Positions 9,801 to 18,575 are shown, counted from the first letter of the stretch. The stretch: DNA of 64,000 bases from CAMDMI01 sp044379485 (GCA_044379485.1 JBIPOE010000003.1:72163-136162); one strand, 5' to 3'. Notes: generated by a model not told the origin, from the sequence alone. Numbers and translations are program-made.

Positions 9801-11337
9801 TATCCATTGCCTCGCAAGTAGGTCCTCCATTTTTCCAATCCTGTGTATAGGTATAAGTAAGTGTTTGGGCCCCAACCAAACCAGAAGGATTAAAAAAAGT
9901 TGAATTCCCAGATCCCGTTAAACCTGTTCCCGTCCAATTTCCAATACCTGAAGGAGTGGCTGTTGCCAATGTAGTTGCTGGCAGGGCCACCAACAAAATG
10001 GGTAAATCTCCCTCACAAACGGAAAGCGGAAGACCGGCATCAACAATTGGAAGCGGGTTAATAGTTAAAACTACAGTATCTTTTGCATTACAAAAAGATC
10101 GGATTCCGGTTAAAATGTAGGTTTGTTTTGTAAATGAGTTTCCTGTGTTGGCCAAAAGAATATTTGGTGCAAGATTGCCACCTAAAGCAGGAATATTCCA
10201 TGAATAAGTAACTCCAGTTTCAGCGGCACCGCCTCCAATTGGAATAGTTTTTCCAGAACATTCCGTAATGTCTCCTCCAGCAAATGGTTTTATCGGAGTG
10301 GCTATTACATTTAGGGGCAATGTATTGGAAAAGAACAAACTTGTTGATTCTATTCTCACCCTATAATTGGCACTACCAACTAAACTTAATGGAATTAAAA
10401 CTTTTGAAGTCGGTTTTGGAAGATTTCCCAAAATTTGGTTAGCAGCAAAATTTCCTGTTGCATCAGAAATCTGAAGGGTAAAAGTTTCTGAATTTGGGAA
10501 ACCACTGCGTTGAAAACTAACCGTAGCAGAATCACCAGTACAAATAATTGTTGGATTTATAGAATTTAAAATTAAAACTGGATAATTTCTAATCCTTAGG
10601 TTGTCTATAATAATACCATTGTCTATAGTTGGATTCGGGGCTTGGGCTGGAGCTCTGTTAAACCATCGGAATCCCAACCTTAATTTAGGTATGAGGGGAT
10701 TAAAACCAGGAAAGTTTGTCGCATTTAGCTCAACGCTAGTGGTTTGAACCAATGGACTCCCATTTCCTAAATAAGTCTGATTAATTTCTTGCCAGGTTGT
10801 TCCGTCGTCTACCGAATAAATCATTCTCATTCCTGCATCTAAAGAAGCTGGGTTTGTTTTTTGAAAAATCCAGTCAAATTCAATTTTTAGGTTATTTCCA
10901 TTAAAGGCTTGAGGCAAAAAGTTTCCTGTCATCCTTACAACCTTATTACTTGCATGAGTTCCATTGGTTGCATTAAAAACGACTAAATTGTTTTGGCCAG
11001 GGGTATTTCCACAATCGCCTGCTAAACAGCTGATGTGTAGATTATCAGTATTATCTATTGTTGGCGTTACGGTGTTATTTGCTACCCATACATTAGAATT
11101 TGCCCCGTTACTAATTAAGCTGGTGGGTATGGTAGCCAATCCATCTGCCAATTCCCATCTGGGAGTTGGTCCTGTAAAAGGATTTGTAAAGTCCTCAAGA
11201 TAAGTAACTTGTATGCCCGATTGCGCTTTAACCTTTTGTGTAAAAAAGATTGAACTTAAGTTTAGAAAAAGGAAAAGGGCAAAGGCAATATTTTTTATCA
11301 TTTTTTCCAATAATGAGATCTTTTTGATAGGTTTCAT
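6826..11337 (-). CDS. giant gliding-motility-associated C-terminal-domain surface protein
   Basis: This 1503-residue T9SS cargo has a secretion signal within the first 40 residues (ending about KVKAQ). The ATG at codon 13 could be the true start. Residues about 45-250 form a lectin/jelly-roll-like N-terminal module. Residues about 430-1000 contain seven imperfect repeats, each with a Cys near its start and a core of the form G-x-W-x-G-x-G-(I/V), for example SWAGTGI, SWRGPGI, KWKGPGV and KWTGLGV. Further Ig-like Cys-containing modules follow. The last 100 residues (YVPNAFSPQGD, VYVYNRWGEMVY, GWDGKF, PSGAYKW) are the gliding-motility-associated C-terminal domain that directs T9SS export and attachment. 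It probably acts as a surface adhesin or structural filament; the ligand is unknown. Confidence 0.92.
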   Translation of the reverse strand: MKPIKKISLLEKMIKNIAFALFLFLNLSSIFFTQKVKAQSGIQVTYLEDFTNPFTGPTPRWELADGLATIPTSLISNGANSNVWVANNTVTPTIDNTDNLHISCLAGDCGNTPGQNNLVVFNATNGTHASNKVVRMTGNFLPQAFNGNNLKIEFDWIFQKTNPASLDAGMRMIYSVDDGTTWQEINQTYLGNGSPLVQTTSVELNATNFPGFNPLIPKLRLGFRWFNRAPAQAPNPTIDNGIIIDNLRIRNYPVLILNSINPTIICTGDSATVSFQRSGFPNSETFTLQISDATGNFAANQILGNLPKPTSKVLIPLSLVGSANYRVRIESTSLFFSNTLPLNVIATPIKPFAGGDITECSGKTIPIGGGAAETGVTYSWNIPALGGNLAPNILLANTGNSFTKQTYILTGIRSFCNAKDTVVLTINPLPIVDAGLPLSVCEGDLPILLVALPATTLATATPSGIGNWTGTGLTGSGNSTFFNPSGLVGAQTLTYTYTQDWKNGGPTCEAMDTRVVTVKAAPIVQAGDPLSFCNGIDSVLITGFSPTFPTGSWAGTGISAKGMFFPKSLPVGTYVCTLSTTNAGGCTTVATRQIKVTPAPVINAGIFNQFLCSKLGSYQMIGFTPPISAETKWTSPTPNLISIGGSLSFNDSRAGIHKLKYTYDKDQCKVSDSVSMTIIKSPKVVFARPRDSICASSPPIILSGVSPGGGSWRGPGITDNNFNPSGLTGSQEVWYRALSPEGNCIDSASKIIFVKDSPRANAGDSIQRICGNLPEYQMVGFSPTEGNLGKWRSDTILKIDSLGKFKIDSSKVGKTYSIKYTFTKLGCSSVDSVSLTLVSVPKIKIGQALNVCANDPPFLLLGVTPIGGKWKGPGVDSSGIRFTPADSLIGNPQKIWYLLNNDGCPDSAFRTINVQSAPKVTAGPDESICSGLDTLNLENFSPVGGKWTGLGVDSIGIFRPKKFNLAGNRTLKYTLQFGNGCSASDEKVITIFPKPNATSGIDTASCTGDGLKIGGPKANNLVYKWIEPVVGSLTADTISDPIITITNTKEIADTFFVRLTVMDTITRCIKLDTTRLIIYPRPISVPAFPFPKSKCAGDTFVLKAKTKPGLLYEWLRNGLSLNIPSEKDSTLNTGLSGNYRLVVRNKGAFCTDTSEKDTLIIFKRFIPRITGNKLFCKDSITQVKVSPITPGFSYQWQNNGVNVPDSIGTTFTIGRTGTLRVILKTDKGCEDSSVVTLIDSLPFPQIPFLNDTSICENGIATFRVPKDSLYNYRWLDSSNNSIVSTIDTFKTAKPGKYYVEVYNFCRTVRDSARLIRVNPLPRFNILRNGDKDTTVCKNLDVSVFGPIGYDGYQWNVNDNGPSSGRQLKIDTDTLGKTKLFLKVTDEFGCSDSDTASITVIECTPIIYVPNAFSPQGDRQNDTWQIQKYNVSEIKVYVYNRWGEMVYFSDKKGDDQVQNDMGWDGKFKGGTCPSGAYKWLIDYKGTQDGVEIVRRDTGSVTIIR

Positions 11338-11572
11338 AGAGCTTATATTTCACGCCTTATTACTTCTAAAACGCAATATTAATGGTATTTAGCTAAAAAA
11401 CCGATTTCGATTTTGCTAAATCCTGTTTTTGCACAATACATATATAGATTTTGATAGTAAAAAGTAAATTTTATTCTGCTCATAAATCCTTGGTTTTAAT
11501 AAAATTATGGTATTTGAAAGGGCGCTCATAAAAAAAAATATGAGTAATGTTTTTTCGAAAGAAGATTAATCT

Positions 11573-11580
11573 TAATTTTG
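11573..11580 (+). promoter_or_regulatory. -7 promoter box of tRNA-Gln
   Basis: TAATTTTG matches the Bacteroidota primary-sigma -7 consensus TAnnTTTG and lies 9 bases before the mature tRNA 5' end. No good -33 TTG is seen at the usual spacing. Confidence 0.6.
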
Positions 11581-11589
11581 CACCCGAAT

Positions 11590-11660
11590 TGTCCGATGGT
11601 GTAATGGTAGCACAACAGTTTTTGGTACTGTTTGTCTAGGTTCGAGCCCTGGTCGGACAA
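11590..11660 (+). tRNA. trnQ: tRNA-Gln (UUG)
   Basis: This is a 71-nt tRNA. The acceptor stem is TGTCCGA with TCGGACA and discriminator A. The D-arm region is TGGTGTAATGGTAGCAC. The anticodon stem ACAGT/ACTGT encloses the loop TTTTGGT with anticodon TTG. The T arm contains GGTTCGAGCCC. CCA is not encoded. A strong terminator follows 3 bases later. Confidence 0.96.
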
Positions 11661-11663
11661 CTT

Positions 11664-11690
11664 AAAGTCGCTTTAATAGCGACTTTTTTT
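11664..11690 (+). terminator. intrinsic terminator after tRNA-Gln
   Basis: AAGTCGCT and AGCGACTT form an 8-bp stem with a short loop, followed by seven T. The T tract directly abuts the ATG of the next gene. Confidence 0.9.
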
Positions 11691-12422
11691 ATGCGCATAA
11701 TTAGTTGTGTTCCTTCTGTTTCTGAATTAATTTTTGATTTAAACCCTGATTTTTTAATTGGCAGAACCAAGTTTTGTATTTATCCAAAGGATATTAAAAG
11801 GATTCCTAAAATCGGTGGAACAAAAAGTCTGGATATTGGGAAAATCAAGCATCTTCAACCAGATCTCATTTTTTCTGTAAAGGAAGAAAACGAAAAATCT
11901 CAAATTGAAGAACTCTCCAAAAGCTTCATGGTAAAGACTTTTGACATTCAAACACTCAATGAAAGTTTGGAAATGATTTCTGAAATTGGTGAATTGATGG
12001 GCAAATCAGCAGAAAGTCAAAGTGTTATTTCAAAAATTCAAGAAATGAGAAAACCTATCTCGTTTTTTGAAGGTAAATCTGTATTGTATTTTATTTGGCA
12101 AAAGCCATGGATGGCGGTTGGTGGAGACACCTTTATTCACTCAATTTTAAACGAAATAGGTTTGAAAAATTTAAGATCAATGGAAAGTAGATATCCTGAA
12201 GTTTTTGATTTTCAAGAAATTAAAAATCAAAGTCCAGATTTTGTATTTCTATCTTCAGAGCCTTTCCCTTTTAGTGAAAAGCACAGGCGAGAATTACAAA
12301 ATGAATTACCCCATTCCAAAGTAGTACTTGTAGATGGGACATATTTTAGCTGGTATGGATCCCGAATGGCAGAGTCCTGGTCATATTTTGAAACTTTGGC
12401 TCGGAATCTTGAAGTTGACTAA
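11691..12422 (+). CDS. BtuF-like helical-backbone metal receptor protein without signal peptide
   Basis: This 243-residue protein belongs to the class III periplasmic-binding fold (BtuF/FepB-like helical backbone). The N-terminus MRIISCVPSVSELIFDL is the characteristic first strand of the family, followed by the LIGRTKFC and RIPKIGGTKSLD segments. BtuF relatives bind cobalamin or iron chelates for ABC import. No signal peptide or lipobox is present, so as read the protein is cytosolic. Alternatively the true start lies upstream, but upstream is the tRNA terminator, so an extension is impossible. No transporter genes are adjacent. The start codon touches the terminator T tract and no ribosome-binding site fits. 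Confidence 0.75.
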   Translation: MRIISCVPSVSELIFDLNPDFLIGRTKFCIYPKDIKRIPKIGGTKSLDIGKIKHLQPDLIFSVKEENEKSQIEELSKSFMVKTFDIQTLNESLEMISEIGELMGKSAESQSVISKIQEMRKPISFFEGKSVLYFIWQKPWMAVGGDTFIHSILNEIGLKNLRSMESRYPEVFDFQEIKNQSPDFVFLSSEPFPFSEKHRRELQNELPHSKVVLVDGTYFSWYGSRMAESWSYFETLARNLEVD

Positions 12423-12640
12423 GGTGTTCTAATCAATCTTTTTAAAAATTTAGAACATAATTTTATTAGAAATAATTTCATTTTATCCCGAAAAACAAGC
12501 CATTTATCCCAGTCTAATACCTTTCTAAAATTCTTTATGCATAAAAGTTGCGCCAAACCCTTTTTTCCTTATATCTTTAAACTCGAAAAATCGGTGTTAA
12601 AAAATTTAAAACAATCAGTTGATAATCAAGCTGTAATATA

Positions 12641-14836
12641 ATGATGGATGTAGAGATAAGTTCCGCTTTGGACTTAAAGACAGCACTAAAGCAAGTTTTC
12701 GGATTCGACAAATTCCGAGGCAACCAAGAAACAATTATTAATAACCTTATGTCTGGCAAGAACACTTTTGTGATCATGCCAACAGGTGCAGGTAAATCCC
12801 TTTGTTATCAACTTCCGGCCATCGTGCAGGAAGGTACGGCCATAGTAATTTCCCCTTTGATCGCTTTGATGAAAAATCAAGTTGATCTTTTGAATGGAGT
12901 TGGTGTAAACGCACAATTCCTGAATTCTACACTTACCAAAACAGAAATGGCAAGGGTGAAAAAGGAAGTGCTTGCAGGAGAGGTAAAGCTATTGTATGTA
13001 GCACCAGAGTCGCTTACAAAAGAAGAAAACATAAGTTTTCTTAAAACTGCGAATATCACATTTGTTGCCATCGATGAGGCACATTGTATTTCTGAATGGG
13101 GGCACGATTTCCGGCCTGAATACAGGCGTATCAGAACTATAATTGATATGCTTGGTGAATTGCCAATTATAGCTTTGACGGCCACGGCAACACCAAAAGT
13201 CCAGCAGGACATTCAAAAAAACCTGACAATGGAAGATGCTTCCATTTTCAAATCCTCCTTTAGAAGACATAATTTGTTTTATGAAATCAGGCCAAAGGTA
13301 AATGCCAAAAAGCAATTGATGCGTTACATCCTGAACCACAAAGGAAAAGGAGGTATTATCTATTGTTTGTCCAGAAAGAAAACCGAAGAGATTGCAGAAT
13401 TTTTAAGGGTAAATGGTGTAAAAGCACTTCCCTACCATGCTGGTTTGGATCCAAATACCAGGATGAGAAATCAAGAGCAGTTTTTAAGAGAAGATTGTGA
13501 GGTTATGGTGGCCACAATTGCCTTTGGAATGGGAATTGATAAGCCGGACGTTCGGTTTGTTATCCACTACGATGCCCCAAAATCCCTTGAGGGTTATTAT
13601 CAGGAAACCGGAAGAGCGGGTAGAGATGGATTGCCGTCAGATTGTTTGATGTTTTTCAGTTATGCCGATATCGATAAACTTGAAAAATTCAATAAAGATA
13701 AAAGCGTAACAGAAAGAGACAATGCCAGGCTTTTGCTTCAGGAAATGACTGATTTTGCAGATTTCTCTGTATGCAGAGTAAAGCAGGTGCTTCATTATTT
13801 CGGAGAATATCTTGAAAAAGACTGTGGAAATTGTGACAACTGCACAAAACCAAATGCAAAATACAAAGTAGAACAAGAAGCAGTTCTGGCCTTAAATGCG
13901 ATTATCCAAACTGAAGAACGATTTCAGATTCAGCACATTGCCGATTTTTGTGCAGGTATAGAAAACGATTATGCAGTAAGTTATGGTCATACAAAACTTC
14001 CAATATTTGGTAAAGGAAAAGATCATACTGTTAAATGGTGGTACTCAGTTATCCGTCAATTATCTATAAGCGGATTTATTTTTAAGGATCTGGAAAATTT
14101 CGGAGCTCTGCGAGTTTCTGAAATGGGCCACAAATTCTTGTCCGCACCATATCCTGTAACCATGTCTGTTGACCATGATTTTACCAATGAGCAAATGGAT
14201 GTGGAGAATGATATGGACGACAAAGATTCTTCCAAAGGAAATGCATATGATGGGGAGCTTTTCGAATTACTAAAAGGTTTAAGAAAAAAGGTTGGAAAGG
14301 ATAAAAAACTTCCGCCTTATGTTATTTTCTCTGATGTTGCCTTGGAAGAAATGGCAACAGTTTATCCAACAACAGAACAAGATTTGGTACAGATTACTGG
14401 GGTTGGGACAGGTAAAGCTGCAAAGTTTGGAAAGCCATTTGTTGAGTTGATCGCCAAATATGTAAAAGAAAATGAGATTGAAACTGAGTTTGATGTTGTT
14501 ATCAAACAAACGGCTGACAAGTCAAAGAATAAAATTCAGATTATTCAGCAAATAGATCGGAAACTTGATCTTCAGGAAATAAGTCAAAGTAAGAAAATTT
14601 CCATGTTTGAGCTTTTGCAGGAGATTGAAATGATCTGTTTTTCAGGCACAAAACTAAATATCAACTACTATATCGATGGCGTTTTGGATGAAGACAGACA
14701 AGATGAAATTACTGAATACTTCATGAATTCTGAAACGGATGACATTTATATAGCCTTAAAAGAATTTGATGGAGAATATACAGAAGAAGAAATTCGATTG
14801 ATGCGAATTAAATTTTTGTCCGAAATGGGCAATTAG
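12641..14836 (+). CDS. recQ: ATP-dependent DNA helicase RecQ
   Basis: This 731-residue 3'-5' superfamily 2 helicase acts in recombination and replication-fork repair. It has Walker A MPTGAGKS (about residues 46-53), the DEAH box followed by the RecQ aromatic loop (IDEAHCISEWGHDFR), motif VI QETGRAGRDG, and an RQC zinc cluster with CGNCDNC around residue 395. A winged-helix region and an HRDC domain follow at about 525-600 (FELLKGLRKKVGK, ITGVGTGKAAKFG). An acidic C-terminal extension of about 120 residues is typical of Bacteroidota RecQ. A possible promoter TTG-N21-TATCTTTA lies at 12548-12579. The start could be the first or second of two adjacent ATG codons. Confidence 0.97.
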   Translation: MMDVEISSALDLKTALKQVFGFDKFRGNQETIINNLMSGKNTFVIMPTGAGKSLCYQLPAIVQEGTAIVISPLIALMKNQVDLLNGVGVNAQFLNSTLTKTEMARVKKEVLAGEVKLLYVAPESLTKEENISFLKTANITFVAIDEAHCISEWGHDFRPEYRRIRTIIDMLGELPIIALTATATPKVQQDIQKNLTMEDASIFKSSFRRHNLFYEIRPKVNAKKQLMRYILNHKGKGGIIYCLSRKKTEEIAEFLRVNGVKALPYHAGLDPNTRMRNQEQFLREDCEVMVATIAFGMGIDKPDVRFVIHYDAPKSLEGYYQETGRAGRDGLPSDCLMFFSYADIDKLEKFNKDKSVTERDNARLLLQEMTDFADFSVCRVKQVLHYFGEYLEKDCGNCDNCTKPNAKYKVEQEAVLALNAIIQTEERFQIQHIADFCAGIENDYAVSYGHTKLPIFGKGKDHTVKWWYSVIRQLSISGFIFKDLENFGALRVSEMGHKFLSAPYPVTMSVDHDFTNEQMDVENDMDDKDSSKGNAYDGELFELLKGLRKKVGKDKKLPPYVIFSDVALEEMATVYPTTEQDLVQITGVGTGKAAKFGKPFVELIAKYVKENEIETEFDVVIKQTADKSKNKIQIIQQIDRKLDLQEISQSKKISMFELLQEIEMICFSGTKLNINYYIDGVLDEDRQDEITEYFMNSETDDIYIALKEFDGEYTEEEIRLMRIKFLSEMGN

Positions 14837-14853
14837 AACGTCTTTTTTGAAAG

Positions 14854-14895
14854 GGTTTCCGAAAGTTCAAAATTTTATCTTGACTTTGGGAAACC
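14854..14895. promoter_or_regulatory. 12-bp interrupted dyad between recQ and rpoD
   Basis: GGTTTCC-G-AAAGT pairs with ACTTT-G-GGAAACC across a 16-nt loop, with one G/G mismatch. A T-rich run follows. It could be the recQ terminator or an operator upstream of the sigma factor gene. Confidence 0.5.
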
Positions 14896-14951
14896 TATTT
14901 TGTTTATTTGCAGTTTAGAACACTTTTGTAACTTAGGAAAATTCACTAAAA

Positions 14952-15815
14952 ATGCGTCAACTTAAAATCAGTAAGCAGATCACCAACAGGGAAAGCCAGT
15001 CTCTTGACAAGTACCTACAAGAAATTGGAAAAGTAGATTTGCTTACCCCAGATGAAGAAGTTGATTTGGCAAAGAGGATCAGGGAAGGAGACCAGGCTGC
15101 ACTAGAAAAATTGACAAAAGCAAATCTGCGTTTTGTGGTTTCTGTAGCCAAGCAATATCAAAATCAAGGACTTAGTTTAGGTGATCTAATCAATGAAGGC
15201 AATTTAGGTTTGATAAAGGCCGCTCAAAGATTTGATGAAACCAGAGGATTTAAATTCATTTCCTATGCGGTTTGGTGGATTCGTCAATCCATTCTTCAGG
15301 CTTTGGCTGAACAATCCAGAATTGTACGTCTTCCACTTAATAGGGTTGGATCATTAAATAAAATCTCAAAGACTTTTTCAGAACTAGAGCAGAAATTTGA
15401 AAGAGAGCCATCTCCGGAAGAATTGGCTGAAGTACTTGAAGTGAGCACCAATGAGATTGTGGATACCATGAAAATTTCTGGTAGGCACGTTTCGATGGAT
15501 GCCCCATTTGTTCAGGGAGAAGAAAATAGTCTTTTGGATGTTTTGGAAAATGACTCTGAGCATACTCCGGACTCGGATCTTATGGTTGATTCTCTTCGAA
15601 AAGAAGTACAAAGAGCACTTTCTACTTTGACCCAAAGGGAGGCAGATGTTGTGACATACTACTTTGGCTTAAATGGAGCAAACGTGATGACTCTGGAAGA
15701 AATTGGTGAGAAGTTTAACTTAACAAGAGAGCGAGTCAGGCAAATTAAGGAAAAGGCAATCAGACGATTGCGTCACACAAGCAGAAGCAAAGCGCTTAAA
15801 CCTTATTTGGGTTAA
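14952..15815 (+). CDS. rpoD: RNA polymerase primary sigma factor (RpoD/SigA)
   Basis: This 287-residue primary sigma factor has the short Bacteroidota form without region 1.1. It starts MRQLKISKQITNRESQSLDKYLQEIG. Region 1.2 is followed by region 2 (NLRFVVSVAKQYQNQGLSLG, DLINEGNLGLIKAAQRFD, and RGFKFISYAVWWIRQ for -10 recognition and melting). Region 3 follows, then region 4 with TLEEIGEKFNLTRERVRQIK and RLRH. This form recognises the TTG/TAnnTTTG promoters seen in the window. The gene converges with the M23 peptidase gene and the two share a symmetric terminator. Confidence 0.97.
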   Translation: MRQLKISKQITNRESQSLDKYLQEIGKVDLLTPDEEVDLAKRIREGDQAALEKLTKANLRFVVSVAKQYQNQGLSLGDLINEGNLGLIKAAQRFDETRGFKFISYAVWWIRQSILQALAEQSRIVRLPLNRVGSLNKISKTFSELEQKFEREPSPEELAEVLEVSTNEIVDTMKISGRHVSMDAPFVQGEENSLLDVLENDSEHTPDSDLMVDSLRKEVQRALSTLTQREADVVTYYFGLNGANVMTLEEIGEKFNLTRERVRQIKEKAIRRLRHTSRSKALKPYLG

Positions 15816-15832
15816 TCGTTTTATCATATTAC

Positions 15833-15864
15833 AAAAAAAGCCACTGTAAAAAGTGGCTTTTTTT
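15833..15864. terminator. bidirectional intrinsic terminator
   Basis: A7-GCCACT and AGTGGC-T7 form a symmetric hairpin between the convergent rpoD and M23 genes, so it can act on both strands. Confidence 0.92.
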
Positions 15865-15899
15865 GTGTCTGACCTATCCCGAATAACTGAAAATAATGC

Positions 15900-17831
15900 T
15901 TAGAGATTCTTTTTGAAAATATTCTGATTGCCGCTTTTATCTGTAACCAAAAGTTGAAATTCTCCTTTCATTGGTTTTTGCCATGGCCAGGGATCTGAAT
16001 AAATCAGATGTTGTTTCTTGTCCCAAATCATTAAAATCCATTCTCCATTAATAGTTGCCTCAATTTTGTCAATGCCAGATAGATTGTCATATATGTTAAA
16101 TCTTGCCTGCTGGGAATTGCAAATTCCAGTTCGGATAATGGGTGCAGTGCTATCTTTCTGCGGTTTGAATTTCCCCAGATATTTGGTTTTTGAAAATAGA
16201 TTACCTCCAATGCAGTCAGAAAAAAGCGATTTGTTGAAAGACCCATTTACAGACTCTGCATATCCCCGATATTTCAAAGAATCGGCACCTGAGCAAGAAC
16301 TACATTCGGTTGAAAGAGTAAAAATCCCTGCCATCGGAATCAAGGATGAATTAATGCGTACTGCATTTTTGTCGTCCTTTTCAAGTTCCAGATAAAGTGT
16401 ATCGAAAAGACTTTCCCCAGGAATGGTAATGCCAGCCTCATTGAAGGACGCATTTATGCCGCTTTCTGGCGTTACCTGCGCTTTAAAATTAAAGCTCAGT
16501 TTGCCTTTTTCGGTAGCAACCACTGAATCGGGAAGCATCTTTTTTAAATCATACAGATAAACCAAATCGCCACCCTCTTTGTATTCAGGTTCAAGTTGAA
16601 TGGTTTTTTGGCCAGCATACATTTGAATGGTTTGGCCCAAATCTGAAGCACCATTTGATTTCATAATCAAGGTATTATCCAAAACATCGTACCTGATTTT
16701 GCTTGACTTTCCAGCAATGCCTGGTGCTTGTTTGTTTTCGGTTGAATCCCCTTTTAACTTCAGTTTTGCTATTCTTTTATTGCCATGTACGTCCCAAAGG
16801 AAGATTTCAATAATGCCAACTTTTCCAGCTGAAATTCTGATTCTTCCTTTTTTATTTTCAGGCATATTTTTGGATTGGAAATAACCATCCGGACTATACA
16901 GTTTTTGAAATTTTTCGCCTGTCAATCTAAAATTTCGGTAGTTAATAAGTTGATTGACATGGTTTGTTTTCGCCATTGGAAATTGGTTCAGGTTATGGAA
17001 AAAGACCAATTTTCCATCCAAATACATTTCTATACAAAAAATTCCTCCATTTGAAGTGCCGTTGTTGATGCGGTCCCTAGCTTTTATTTCCAGACCGATT
17101 GTGCCTGAAACGGTTGGAATTTCGGAAGCCAAAAATTCTTTTCCAGCTTCCCGGACTAATATTTCTTTTCGGTCAAATTTGCCGTTAATCCGGGCATCAA
17201 TATCCAATGGATAAATGGCCAGACGGTCAATTACAGGCGACAAATTATCCTTAATTTCCTCAAAACCAAAAGATAATGGATTGTGGACAATGCCTGAAGT
17301 ATCTCTGATTTCATAATGCAAATGTGGGCCCCGGCTACTTCCAGTGTTTCCTGAAATTGCAATGGTGTCGCCTTGTTTTACCTTAAAAACATCCTTTTTA
17401 AATATGAGATCAACAGCAAAAGACTCTAAATCATATTGTTGCCTTTTTACATAATCGTGTAGCGGCTGGCTCAACTTCTCTAAATGTGCATAAACGGTAA
17501 CGTAACCATCTGGATGGGCAATAAAAACAGTGTTTCCATAACCTTCTCCTGCCATCACCACCCGGCTTATAAAACCATCTTTTGAAGCATAAACTGGTAG
17601 TCCTGATGCCCAACCGGTCCTAATATCCAGGCCACCATGAAAGTGATTTGAGCGAATTTCTCCCATGTTTCCTGTTAAAGAACCTGGTTTTCCTGGATTA
17701 ATTGGAAACAAAAACCCGCCTTTTTTTGAAAGTTTCTTTTGGGCAATGGTGATTGAAATCGAATTGAAAAAGACGGTTACCAGGATGATGGATATTCCCA
17801 GATTTAGATTTCTGAATAATTGTATAAACAA
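15900..17831 (-). CDS. M23 family metallopeptidase
   Basis: This 643-residue exported protein has a hydrophobic signal segment (about residues 10-31). An M23/LytM zinc endopeptidase domain follows at about 45-200. Zinc ligands can be read in NHFHGGLDIRTG and in GPHLHYEIRDT, so the active site looks intact. The remaining 440 residues are a beta-rich C-terminal region of unknown function, including a CSSCSG segment. M23 enzymes cut peptidoglycan cross-bridges or act as activators of such enzymes. On its strand the gene lies 11 bases downstream of the FAH-family gene, so the two may be co-transcribed although they have no evident functional link. Confidence 0.9.
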   Translation of the reverse strand: MFIQLFRNLNLGISIILVTVFFNSISITIAQKKLSKKGGFLFPINPGKPGSLTGNMGEIRSNHFHGGLDIRTGWASGLPVYASKDGFISRVVMAGEGYGNTVFIAHPDGYVTVYAHLEKLSQPLHDYVKRQQYDLESFAVDLIFKKDVFKVKQGDTIAISGNTGSSRGPHLHYEIRDTSGIVHNPLSFGFEEIKDNLSPVIDRLAIYPLDIDARINGKFDRKEILVREAGKEFLASEIPTVSGTIGLEIKARDRINNGTSNGGIFCIEMYLDGKLVFFHNLNQFPMAKTNHVNQLINYRNFRLTGEKFQKLYSPDGYFQSKNMPENKKGRIRISAGKVGIIEIFLWDVHGNKRIAKLKLKGDSTENKQAPGIAGKSSKIRYDVLDNTLIMKSNGASDLGQTIQMYAGQKTIQLEPEYKEGGDLVYLYDLKKMLPDSVVATEKGKLSFNFKAQVTPESGINASFNEAGITIPGESLFDTLYLELEKDDKNAVRINSSLIPMAGIFTLSTECSSCSGADSLKYRGYAESVNGSFNKSLFSDCIGGNLFSKTKYLGKFKPQKDSTAPIIRTGICNSQQARFNIYDNLSGIDKIEATINGEWILMIWDKKQHLIYSDPWPWQKPMKGEFQLLVTDKSGNQNIFKKNL

Positions 17832-17842
17832 TGTAAAGACGC

Positions 17843-18454
17843 TTATTTTATAAAGAAATCTATCATTTTTTCTCCTTCCAGAAATCCCTCCAAATGATCG
17901 CCGATCTCAACTTTGCTTACACCGGCAGGTGTTCCTGTAAAAATAAGATCTCCTGTTTTAAGAGTAAAAAATTGAGAGGCATAGCACAAGATTTCAGCAA
18001 AACTAAAGATCATAAAACTACTGTTACCATTTTGTCTTTCTTTTTGGTTAACAGATAGTTGGAAGTTGATACCGTTCAAATGCTTAAATTTTTCTTTGGG
18101 AATGAAGCTTGATACTGGTGCGGATTGGTTAAATGCTTTTGAAATTTCCCAAGGCAAACCTTTTTCTTTCAGTTTTGATTGTAAATCTCTGGCTGTGAAG
18201 TCAATTCCTATCCCGATTGCATCAAAGTACGTGTGGGCAAACCCTGGTTGAATATATTTTCCTTCCTTACAGATTCTTAAAACAAGTTCAACTTCGTGGT
18301 GTAAATCCTGGGTAAATTCCGGGTGATAAACGGGTTCGTTGTTTTTAACCAAAGCCGTTTCTGGCTTTAAAAAAATGACAGGTGCATCTGGTTTTTCATT
18401 TTTGAGTTCTTCAATATGGGCGGTATAGTTCCGACCTATGCAGATTATTTTCAT
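17843..18454 (-). CDS. fumarylacetoacetate hydrolase (FAH) family protein
   Basis: This 203-residue single-domain FAH-family enzyme carries the IGRNYTAHIEEL N-terminal signature, FLKPETALV, the metal-binding HHEVELVLRI region, FTARDLQ and GDLIFTGTPAGVSKVEIGD. Single-domain members act as acylpyruvate hydrolases, oxaloacetate decarboxylases or tautomerases with Mg2+. The substrate is not predictable from sequence alone. The length is normal for the short group. The upstream region is shared with a divergent heme-motif lipoprotein gene, so a promoter for each must lie in 18455-18575. Confidence 0.9.
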   Translation of the reverse strand: MKIICIGRNYTAHIEELKNEKPDAPVIFLKPETALVKNNEPVYHPEFTQDLHHEVELVLRICKEGKYIQPGFAHTYFDAIGIGIDFTARDLQSKLKEKGLPWEISKAFNQSAPVSSFIPKEKFKHLNGINFQLSVNQKERQNGNSSFMIFSFAEILCYASQFFTLKTGDLIFTGTPAGVSKVEIGDHLEGFLEGEKMIDFFIK

Positions 18455-18575
18455 ACAAGTGGATTGGGCTCAAAATTATTGGGATACGAGTGGTCCACCA
18501 AACTTATTTTTGGAACAGACAGTCATTTCTAGGATTTATTGAATCTATTTCTGTTTTTTGGACCTTATATTAAAA

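Noticed and set aside
7526..11203. Several plus-strand frames of 66-109 codons
   Set aside because: They are antisense shadows inside the long cargo gene.
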